In this document: piece after piece, positions 45,206 through 53,554 of the stretch
Layout of the letters: each line of letters starts with the position of its first letter
How positions within the stretch are numbered: position 1 is the stretch's first letter
Assembly: GCA_003049465.1 (NCBI GenBank)
Contig: PYSS01000011.1
Coordinates: 62,001-126,000 of the forward strand
Origin: Magnaporthiopsis rhizophila
Taxonomy: Eukaryota > Ascomycota > Sordariomycetes > Magnaporthales > Magnaporthaceae
DNA: 64,000 nt
Direction: 5' to 3'
Program-made: the position numbers and the translations under genes
The notes under the pieces: generated by a model
Told to the model about the DNA's origin: nothing
Database searches by the model: none
What the model saw: the letters and a program-made list of their open reading frames with translations, nothing else

Positions 45206-46702
45206 ATGACGACAAGCATGCTCCCGTTTCTCTACCAAACTCGCACCATACAGGTGCTGCCCCGGCCGGCAGCGCTTCGGCGCCATGTCTTCCGAGACCT
45301 GCTTCGCCCAGCGCCCGCCCGCGCTTTTCACGGCAGCTCCGTTGTCCGAAACCAGAACTACAGTCAAGACGACAAGGACATCCCCTTCGAGCTTCCCCCA
45401 GACCTGGCCGCCGACCCGCGCTTCAACCCGGCCCTCCAGAAAAACACGTCGAAGGAGGACAAGGTGTTCGGCACCATCACTCCCAGCGAGCGCCGAGCCT
45501 TCGACAACATCTTCAAGGAGCTCGAGCTCGAAACCCTGAAAGCCCAAGGCCGTTCGGCCATGACCTTTGATGCCGCCCTGCGCCAGCCGCCAGATGCGTC
45601 GCGCCATCAGTCTATTATTGGTAGAATTTTGTCCGACGCCGTCGGGGAGGACTGGGACTCGCCGAATCCGAGCCTCCCCTCCAAACCTTTCATCCAAAGC
45701 ATGCGCAAGCTACACAACGTTGGTGCAGACGGCCATGCCGCCGGTAGCCCCCTGTCCCCGCAGGCCCGGTATCAGGCCCTGCTTCGCTTCCCAGAAAGCC
45801 TGCGCGCGGCCGCCAAAAGGGCCCTAGGAATTTCCGACCCCGCCGCGCCCCAAACCGTGGATGTTGCGGCGGAGGAGGAGGCAGTTCCCGACCCCTCGCA
45901 GCAAGACGCACCTCCTCCACAGCCGGTAGAGCAAGAAGAACCACCACTACCTCTAGACCGCACTATCGAGAACTACTATCTTGAGCGCGCCAGGCACGAC
46001 GAGCGCAGGCGCGTTGAGAAGCTGATGGGCGCTGCCAAGACCGATTTCGAGCTGTGGGACGTGCTGGAGCGCGAGGTTTTCTCCGTCATCGGTCGCCTCG
46101 GTCTTGACAAGCCTCTCGAGAAGCCCAAATCCCGCAGGGGAAGGAGACCCAAGAACGCGGTCACAGACAAGGCGCCTGAGGCTGCCAATGTCAACCCCTT
46201 TGCACCCAGTTCGGGTACGGGGACTGCCGAGCCGGATATAAACCTGCAAGGCTACCTGTACCCTGAACATCTGGTGTGCGCGCTCCAGCTCATGGACTCT
46301 CGGTTCCCCGGCTCGCGCCTGGCGCTCGAGATTCTGCCGCGCGTCAAGTCGCTCGGGCTCGAGTCGTTCGTGCTCGGCGCCAGCGCGCAGTTCTACACCA
46401 CGCTCATGAGCCTGATGTGGAACCGCTACAATGATGGGCATGCCGTCCTGAACCTGGTCGAAGAGATGATACATGCCGGTCTCGAAACCACATATCTCGT
46501 GCACGGCAACCTGATCCGGGAAATGGGCCATCTCGTCGAGCGGGCAGGCTCGGGCAGGGCCGGCCCTCTTGCGCTGCATATTTCCTCCCACCCGACCTGG
46601 ACCTCGCTGAGAGGAGTGAGGATTCCGCATCTGCACAAAGCCGTGGCGGTTGAGCAGGAGAAGAAGAAGTCTAGTGGGGAGTTCAGGGTCTACGCATCAT
46701 GA
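45206..46702 (+). CDS. Mitochondrial Mtf2-like protein
   Basis: Single-exon protein of 498 residues from the ATG at 45206 (a second ATG is at 45218). The N-terminus is basic and hydroxylated without acids (TRTIQVLPRPAALRRHVF...AFHGSSVVRN), a good mitochondrial presequence. The C-terminal 200 residues contain conserved-looking helices: DFELWDVLEREVFSVIGRL, LVCALQLMDSRFPGSRLALEILPRVKSLGLE and NRYNDGHAVLNLVEEMIHAGLE. This matches the Mtf2-like C-terminal domain annotated in many moulds; yeast Mtf2/Nam1 links mitochondrial transcripts to translation. The middle is Pro/Glu/Gln-rich. The assignment rests on pattern memory only. Confidence 0.7.
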   Translation: MTTSMLPFLYQTRTIQVLPRPAALRRHVFRDLLRPAPARAFHGSSVVRNQNYSQDDKDIPFELPPDLAADPRFNPALQKNTSKEDKVFGTITPSERRAFDNIFKELELETLKAQGRSAMTFDAALRQPPDASRHQSIIGRILSDAVGEDWDSPNPSLPSKPFIQSMRKLHNVGADGHAAGSPLSPQARYQALLRFPESLRAAAKRALGISDPAAPQTVDVAAEEEAVPDPSQQDAPPPQPVEQEEPPLPLDRTIENYYLERARHDERRRVEKLMGAAKTDFELWDVLEREVFSVIGRLGLDKPLEKPKSRRGRRPKNAVTDKAPEAANVNPFAPSSGTGTAEPDINLQGYLYPEHLVCALQLMDSRFPGSRLALEILPRVKSLGLESFVLGASAQFYTTLMSLMWNRYNDGHAVLNLVEEMIHAGLETTYLVHGNLIREMGHLVERAGSGRAGPLALHISSHPTWTSLRGVRIPHLHKAVAVEQEKKKSSGEFRVYAS

Positions 46703-46918
46703 CCTTGGGTTTTGGACACTTGAAGTCGCGTTGGTTTACGGTATGGCTGTTTGTACTATACCCACATGTGAATGATTTGTTGCTTCTTTGTATTCCCATA
46801 CCTCCATCCACCTTTTACCATCTGGTTCACCGCCACTTCCACCGCCACCCAGTCTCCGCATCAAGGGAACGGGGGAAGTTAACAGAAAGGGAAAGCTTGT
46901 GATGCTCGGCCGCTGCAT

Positions 46919-47752
46919 TCACCACCCTGGGTCTTGCTTCAGGATTTCAGGCGGCTCGCCAAAGCCACAGTTCGGCGTAGGACACACGGTTATAGTGTGA
47001 ATGAATCTGATCTTTCCCTCCTCGACGCGGAACTCGTGGCTATCCTGAAGCCCGTTCTGGCCAAAGTTGAGAAAGACGTCGATGGTGCCGTACTCCTCGT
47101 CAATGACATACCGCCGGTTGACCAGCGGAATCCCCTGCGGCACGCCCGAGGCGCACGTGTTCCCGGGTTGCGTGTACAGCCCGCCCTCGAGCCGGCGACA
47201 CCCCTCGCCCCACGGCACCTTGACGGACGTGTCGTTGAACAGATCCAGGTACGCGTCCGCCGCGGCTTTGATGACGGCCCGCGCGTCCCGCTTTCCTTCC
47301 GGGAGGATGGTGCCCCAGTCCTCCAGCAGCGCGTAGTGCAGGCTGTGCCGCGCGCTGAACAGCCAGTCCAGCGCGTCCGTGACCAGCGTGTCGACCTTGG
47401 ATATGTGACCCGTCGCCGCGTCCAGCCAGAGCTGCGTGCCGAGCTCGTAAGGGTGCTTCGGGTCCGTGACGATCAGCTCGACGTAGGCAGCGCACGAGAC
47501 AGGGTCGTGCTGCGCGCGGGTGTGGTCGATCCTGAGCGGCTTCGAGAGGATCCCGCCGCGTAGCGGGGTGGAGGAGTTGCCGTTCTCGATGTAGACGACC
47601 GCGTCCAGGTCTGGCGCTAGGCGCTGTAGGTAGCGCGGCTCGCCGGCGGACTGGGCGGCGATGTAGCGGCGGGTCGCTTGCTCGAGCAGAGCGCGGGGGC
47701 AGGCTGCTGCTGCAGCGACCGCCAGGGTTGCCCACACTAGATGGTGTTTCAT
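46919..47752 (-). CDS. Secreted fungal protein, DUF8021-like
   Basis: Intronless, 277 residues. The signal peptide MKHHLVWATLAVAAAAACP is followed by a helix (LLEQATRRYIAAQSAGEP), then the pattern of a fungal secreted domain of unknown function: VVYIENGNSSTPLRGG, CAAYVELIVTDPKHPYELGTQLWLD and LFSARHSLHYALLEDWGTILPEGKRD. The end is a SnoaL-like beta region (NRRYVIDEEYGTIDVFLNFG and VEEGKIRFIHTITVCPTPNCG). The fold is probably a double cone-shaped barrel. No catalytic residues are evident. It is the first of three consecutive minus-strand genes for secreted proteins. Confidence 0.75.
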   Translation of the reverse strand: MKHHLVWATLAVAAAAACPRALLEQATRRYIAAQSAGEPRYLQRLAPDLDAVVYIENGNSSTPLRGGILSKPLRIDHTRAQHDPVSCAAYVELIVTDPKHPYELGTQLWLDAATGHISKVDTLVTDALDWLFSARHSLHYALLEDWGTILPEGKRDARAVIKAAADAYLDLFNDTSVKVPWGEGCRRLEGGLYTQPGNTCASGVPQGIPLVNRRYVIDEEYGTIDVFLNFGQNGLQDSHEFRVEEGKIRFIHTITVCPTPNCGFGEPPEILKQDPGW

Positions 47753-48248
47753 CGTGTATGTGGTTTTGGTGGTTGTTGAGTTGATTGGAAACTTTTGGCG
47801 CCTCTTCTTTGAATCAAAGGACTGGACCGTTTGCTATATGAGACGCCCCGGATAGATCTCACTTCCTGCCTTGCGCTGGAAGTTTTACTGCGACAGAGAA
47901 GCGATACTGCGGCGAACACGCTTGTTTTTGTATTCGGCTCGACGATATTATGTATATCCTGATTATCATCCGGCTATGTCGATCTATGTTGTTGCTATAT
48001 GTACGTATTTACCCCTGGGCAACTTGCCCCTCCCGGTAAAAGCCATCGGCGATATTAGACTGCCGATCGCCGGCAGTTGCTTGACTCCTCAGCTTACCGG
48101 GACAGGACGACCCAGTGCGGAAACGCCCCTATGTACGTGCTTGTCCGCAAGTATCCAAAAACTAACCAATTCACTTCAAACCCAAACACTCGACCAAGTA
48201 TATAGGTACGCGAGATGGTTGATTTTACAGCTCAAAAAACACAGCCGT
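47753..48248. other. Intergenic
   Basis: Promoter of the DUF8021-like gene and 3' flank of the Con-13-like gene. No other feature seen. Confidence 0.45.
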
Positions 48249-49502
48249 TCAGATATGGCCAGTGCAGTTGGTCGCCTCGATAGGACCCTCGATCTTCCAG
48301 GGGACCAGCTGGACGCCCACGGCCGCGGCGCGCGCCGTCTGGGCCTCGACGCTGTCGTCGCGGGCGGCGAAGAAGTCGACGGCGGAGGCCTCCATGAGGC
48401 GCGAGGTGGAACCCGCGGGCACGGCGGGGCTGTTGGGCCAGCGCGCGGTGCAGGTGTTGCGCGTGTTCAGGATGTCGCCGCCGTAGTCGCCGCGCGCCGC
48501 CTGGTCCTTGAGCACGGACAGCTGGTTGCCGATGCGGTCGACGTTGGGCTCGATGGAGCGCAGGCCGCCCGCTACCAGCTGGTCGAAGAGTGCCAGGCCT
48601 GGGAACTGTGCGACGTTCTGTTGAGAGCGGACGGGGGAGTTAGCCTGGGGTAATCCCCGAGATCTGGACAAAATATGGAGGGACGTATGGGGATAAGTGG
48701 ACGGAGGGAGTATGCTACACACCTCGATCTGGTTCGTACGGGCATAGTTGTCCGGAACAGCGCTGTCGGCGTTATACGCGTTGAGCCAGATTGGGTCGGC
48801 TGCGTCCAGGGCTTGTTAGCAACATGAGCTTAAACAACGCATTCACAGCATAGGAGTCCCAAGCTTACACTGCAGCTGGCCCGAGACGGCATAGGCGGCC
48901 GCAAAGTCGACGGTGTGGGCGATCTCGTGGAGGTAGACGCCGATGGTGTCGACCTGGTTGAAGAAAACGACCTGGTTCCCGAGCGCGTACGCGTGCGTGC
49001 TCGCGGCCGGGATGAGCATGACATCCTTGGTCATCTGCCTCATCTTGACGGGCACCTGGCCGAAGCGGTGCACCATCGTCTCAATGGTCGTCGCGCTGTT
49101 GGGGTGGCGGCAGAGGAGCCAGGGGACAGAGCACTTTTTTAAGGGGCGGAATGGGTGATGTTGTCAGCTAAACGTTGCGTCTCCCCAGCTAGGGGTGGAT
49201 GGATGGACGGATATAAAAAACGGCCGTCTGCTCACGTCGTTGTACAGGACCTCGTAGGTCACCATGGTCCGCGGGTCGATCTTCTCCCTGTTGGCCAAGT
49301 CCTTGCAGCCCTGGGAGATGGTGCCCGAGGGCCACTGCGTGATGGAGTAGCCAGGCTGGCGCAGCGCGAGCTGCAGCTGCGGCCAGAAGGCGTCCAGGTT
49401 GGACCGCAGGGCTGGCTTGCTCAGCTGGGCTTCCGCCTCCAGCACCAGCCCGCCGGCCGCGACGAGGGCGGAGAGGAGAGATGCGGTCTTTCCTGAGAAC
49501 AT
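48249..49502 (-). CDS. Conidiation-specific protein 13 (Con-13)-like secreted protein with HExxH motif
   Basis: Four exons: 49502-49236, 49133-48869, 48799-48723 and 48617-48249. All introns are GT-AG (102, 69 and 105 nt) and restore the frame: LYND-CSVPWLLCRH, QLQ-S-DPIWLNAYNADSAVP and NQIE-NVAQFPG. The product is 325 residues with a signal peptide (MFSGKTASLLSALVAAGGLVLEAEA). Motifs recall Neurospora con-13, a gene expressed during conidiation: MVHRFGQVPVKMRQM, YNADSAVPDNYA and GDILNTRNTCTARWPNS. A metallopeptidase-like HEIAH occurs in VYLHEIAHTVDFAA, so zinc peptidase activity is possible but unproven. The neighbours on both sides also encode secreted proteins. Confidence 0.75.
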
Positions 49503-50897
49503 GACGATGACACAACAAGATAAACTCTCAAAGTGAGCGAGTGAGATATCTATATATGATGAGGAGTGTAGGAATGCGCCGCTGTCGTTTCCGCTGCCTG
49601 GCCTGCTTTCCACATTCCATCGTCGACGAGAAACAGAGGGAACATTGGCGTTTTATACCTCCCTTGTCTACACACATCTTCCATCACCGACGCCAGCCCC
49701 TAATCTCGGACATTGTGAGGCCCGGAGTTCACGATGACCTCCTGTTCGCCGAAGTCCGCCGCTGTGGCTGTTTTCTCATTTGATCCTCCATCCTGCGGCA
49801 CCCCATCTTGGGCCAAGACACGCCTCGCAGACCGCGGTCCAGGTGACGCTGGAATATTGCCCACAAAAATCCCCTGATAGTTCTCACCGAAAAGCACCTA
49901 CCGCTTCTGTTACCGTCAGTTTGGGCTCTGGGGGCTTACCGCCGTCGCAATATTGACATGGGAGGTTGTATCCTATGCATCCTCGTCGAGGCGTGACCAG
50001 GGGTTTGATTCCTCTAGCGGCTGACTTGCCCAGGGGGCGTCTAGCCTTTTTTGGACAGCAATCCATCCTTATGCGAACGCTTGTTGGCGGGCATTGCTTA
50101 TTCCCGGGGGCCCACAGAGCAGAGCGCCAGGTCCCTGGTTTAACACGCTGGAGAAGGATGCCCGGATTTCTAGGTTATTTCTCTGCCTCGGCTCCCTCAG
50201 GACTTTTTCCGCTGAGTCACTCGACAAAGGCAGATTATCATTTTCTTTTTAGGAAGGAAACACAAAGTCGTTGAGACCTGTAGCACCTTCGAACCTGGTG
50301 ACCCTTTTAGGTGTATAAGGACTTCCCGCGGGGCAGTACGCTGATCATTACGGTAGAACACCACGAAGCCGGTTCAAACCGGATGCCACCGCATAATTCT
50401 CCATCTCGGCGAGCCCTGTCTTTATTGGTGACTAGCAGCCGGAGAGGAACTGATGTGGATCAAATAAGCAGGCACCCGTAATCCTTCGGAAATCCAGGTT
50501 GCAAACACCAGGCAAGACTGCACGAATACGTCCTGCTGTTTACAGCTTAGAGCTCGCAGCGCGTCGCATTCGCATCTCGGAGCCAAGCTGTAGCAGCGAA
50601 TCGGAGGCCCGCAATGGGCGGCCTCGAATCACATTGGGCGATCACAAGCAACACAAGCAACACTAACAATCGCGTCTTGTGACGACGATAAGGGCACATT
50701 TGGTTGAAATCAGAAACATGCACGCCGCAGCATGACGAGGTATATTGATAGCATAACAAACACAGGGCTCTTGTCAAATCCCGTAACAGACGTAGAAGCT
50801 GGTCGTCGAAATAACATGAAGATTACAAATACAGAAAGCGCCCTCATTTTAAAACGGACCACACGAATAGAAATCTGCAATCTCCCCAAGCCCGCTG
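49503..50897. other. Intergenic, 1.4 kb
   Basis: Promoter of the Con-13-like gene and 3' flank of the LysM gene. No gene, repeat or tRNA found; a GGTTCAAACC-like string near 50372 was checked and does not fold as a tRNA arm. Confidence 0.45.
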
Positions 50898-51516
50898 CTA
50901 CTTTCCGCACACGGGCAGGCTGATGGTCTGGTTTACCTGTAGCTTGAAGCGGTCGACGCCCTTGTTGGCGCCGATGACGGCGGCCTCGGTGAGGTTCAGC
51001 TTCTGCGAGATGCCGATGAAGCTGTCGCCGGGCTGGATGACGCGCGTGGCGGGCCCATCGGGCAGGCAGATGCGGGTGCCGGGCGTGGGCGGGCAGGTCT
51101 TGTCGTCGACGACGTGGCGGCACGGCTTGGTCGGGGCTCTGACCATCTGGCCGATGTTGAGGAGGTCGATGTTGGTGATGTTGCTCGCCTTTGCGATGTT
51201 GCAGATGCTCGACTGGAAACTGGCCGCGAGTTTGGTGAGCGTGTCGCCCTGCACTATTTTGTGCCCGACCACGGACCCGTTGGTTTTGCCGTCGAGGCAG
51301 ACCGTGTTGTTGAAGTTCCTGGTCGCATTGTAATTGTTGACATAGGGTGCGATCTTCAGATAAAGGTTTCTGGGGTAGGGGGCCTGAGGAGAACCGTCAG
51401 TTTTGGATTTGATATAAGCAAAAAGGCAGGGCAGGGCTGTCTCCGTCACTTACCGGTGCTGGCAAGGCAGCAGCCAGGCTCGTAAGGAGCGTGATAAAGT
51501 GATGGGCACGGATGCA
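50898..51516 (-). CDS. LysM-domain secreted protein; start codon not found
   Basis: The main exon 51383-50898 encodes 161 residues with two LysM domains: HKIVQGDTLTKLAASF...IGQMVRAP and RVIQPGDSFIGISQKLNL...ISLPVCGK. Conserved Cys lie around them (TVCLDG, SSICNIA, KPCRHV, KTCPPTPGTRICLPDG). LysM binds chitin-type oligomers, so a wall or chitin-shielding role is inferred. A 70-nt intron (GTAAGT at 51453, CTCAG ending 51384) links it in phase 0 to a signal-peptide-like segment, HHFITLLTSLAAALPAP (about 51504-51454). That segment has no ATG. Upstream, its frame runs into a T/A homopolymer palindrome at 51520-51554. The start may lie in an earlier exon, or the 5' end may have been destroyed. Confidence 0.75.
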
Positions 51517-51519
51517 AGC

Positions 51520-51554
51520 TTTTTTTTTTTTTTTATAAAAAAAAAAAAAAAAGT
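51520..51554. repeat. T15-AT-A18 homopolymer palindrome
   Basis: Fifteen T, then AT, then eighteen A form a perfect 32-base self-complementary sequence (T15 AT A15) with three extra A. It lies immediately 5' of the LysM signal-peptide segment. It could extrude as a hairpin, and is also the sort of place where assemblies fail. Confidence 0.95.
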
Positions 51555-52972
51555 ATGTACGCTCGGCGTAGCGAACAGGATATTTAGAAAAGGCGTAGAT
51601 AAGGATATAAGCTTCAATTCAAGGAAATGTTTGCTGAAACGAATCCCGGCCTTGAGGTTGCCGTAGTGCCGGCATAAAAGAAAATAGATACAGGGAAGAG
51701 AACGGTGTTCATCCTCCAACAGCAACGGCCACAGGGGTTCCTTTTAATTTCAATCCACTGCCGAAGCCCTTTTGGTTGCTGCCGAGAATGGCATCGGTAG
51801 CAAGTCGGTGGACCCTGGTGCGTCAACAGGGGCAGGAGGTGACGACTCGACCAAGAGTGGCAATGGTTGCACCGATGGGACACATAAATCGCAAGTCCCC
51901 TCCTCTCGGGTGGGCTCCCAGCCTCGCGGGAGACAGGTTGTTGCGACTCTGTGGGAAGAGGTAGGCAGCCCAGATCGAGAGAGAAGGTGTCTGTTATCTG
52001 TCAGGTAAACCGTAAACGAGGGCATTCCTCCGAGCTGGAGGATGTTGTGCTGTCTTTGATATTGAGGGCGAGGATGCGCAGTCATTTGGTCGACGCCAAA
52101 AATATCTCGTGATCTCTGCTGGCGGCCATGTATAGAAGTACAGGCAGAGCCATGCGTCCCAGGAGAGAACCGGCTGGCGTCGGTCATGCTGGAGATAGAT
52201 AGGTAGGCTGGTGAAGGCAGGGGCCAATGCAGCGTCGCCAAGCGTCCGAATATGGACAAAAGTGTTCCGGGAACAAGCGCGGCTGCAGCTAAAATAAGGT
52301 TTAAGGGGACTATTCGGGAAGTGCTTGGCCTGGGCATTGGACGGACTGGGTAGGCTCTGAGCAAGGTCTGCCAGGGTTGTCTACAGGCTGCTAGGGGAGG
52401 GAAGAGCTTAAACGGGCACTCAGCTTCAGCTTGGTCGACGCTCCTGCCTGGGATGGGCGAGTGTTTGCTTTCCCCACGCGGGTTACCGACGATCCGGCGA
52501 GGGAGTCCACCACAACCGCATAAACGGATTCTAAATGCCGGTGTTGTGCATGTTGTTTGTGCGGTGCCCCGGTAAGTCTGGCGATCTTCAAAACATGGAA
52601 GGGAGGCTGTGCTCATGCTGACGTTGCTCGGAAAAGTTCGGGCTGTCAGTGGCGTCACCTTGCAGAAGCATGCGATACTGACACGCAGGCCTGACTCGTT
52701 TCGGTGCAGACAGGGCCCAAGGCTCCTCACCATTCGAGGCCGCGGCGAGACTCGGTTGAGAACAGAAAATTTGTAATTAACCTGAGGTATCTAGGACGAC
52801 ATTTGGTTGGCCGAAAGAAAAGATACACCGTAGGATACTCGAATGGCTGAGGTAGGTGAGTTGTGTATTGGTGCGGATTATCGGAGCAGGTAAGCTATGG
52901 GGAAAGTGGCAGATCCGCTTCCATCGCAGCCATATAAGGCTAGCACAAGCATTACCCCTCCATCGGAAGATA
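51555..52972. other. Intergenic, 1.4 kb
   Basis: The minus-strand frame 51750-52733 is long (327 codons from a non-ATG codon), but its product is Ser/Pro/Arg/His-rich without domain or splice support, so I do not call it. The rest is the upstream flank of the tRNA gene. Confidence 0.45.
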
Positions 52973-53053
52973 GGCAACGTGCCTGAGTGGTTAAAGGGTG
53001 TGACTAGAAATCACATGGGTTCGCCCGCGTAGGTTCGAGTCCTGCCGTTGTCG
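52973..53053 (+). tRNA. tRNA-Ser (anticodon AGA)
   Basis: An 81-base class II tRNA without intron. The acceptor stem GGCAACG pairs with CGTTGTC (one G-U), with discriminator G. The anticodon stem TGTGA/TCACA closes loop CTAGAAA with anticodon AGA at 53006-53008, which reads UCU/UCC (A34 as inosine). A long variable arm (GGGTTCGCCC) is typical of serine tRNAs. The B box GGTTCGAGTCC at 53032-53042 and an A box around TGCCTGAGTGG are intact. Confidence 0.97.
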
Positions 53054-53554
53054 AAACAAAGTTTCCTTCCGATACTCTCTTTTTTCCCTCGGTTTATTTT
53101 CAGCATCCCTTTTACCATCTCGCTCCCTAAATTCGATACGCTTTGGACTATTAGCGTATTCAAATCCCGTTTTGTCTCACTCTACCAAGGAATGGCCTTA
53201 TAAGCGTTGCCTGCCCTTCGCCATCCCGACAAAGAAATGATCTCCCGCACCAGCAATATCTGCCTGCAGGGCGTCAGCAAGCAATGGCGCAAAGCCCTGT
53301 GCTCAGCCCCAATCAGCCGCTGAGTTCTGTAAATTCCGCCGTATGCAATGCAATCACCCGTCCCACGATTGGCCCCTCCTGGTGGCCGAGCACAGGCAAG
53401 GGAGGCAGCCTGCCAGCCTGCCCGGCTGCGGTCGAGTAGGCATGCTATAAGATCCTGGGGCTTCCCGCAAAGCACACAACCGGAAGGATGTGATCAGAAA
53501 CGTAATCCTGCCGAGCCAGCGCAAGATTTCAATCACGCATTCGCCACTACCATC
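53054..53554. other. Region between tRNA-Ser and the NLR-N/LMW-PTP-like gene
   Basis: Apart from the pol III terminator nothing is called. An ATG at 53348 is in frame with the downstream gene and would add 69 residues, but that extension is Arg/Pro/Gln-rich and unlike any known N-terminal domain. Confidence 0.45.
53080..53085 (+). terminator. RNA polymerase III terminator (T6)
   Basis: A run of six T, 27 bases after the tRNA-Ser discriminator base, is the first oligo-T of adequate length and fits a pol III terminator. Confidence 0.75.

Noticed and set aside
50360..50390. tRNA T-arm-like string GGTTCAAACC
   Set aside because: No acceptor stem, anticodon arm or A box at the right spacing.
51750..52733. 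Minus-strand frame of 327 codons
   Set aside because: Starts at a non-ATG codon; product is Ser/Arg/Pro/His-rich with no domain. Long frames of this kind occur by chance in GC-rich DNA.
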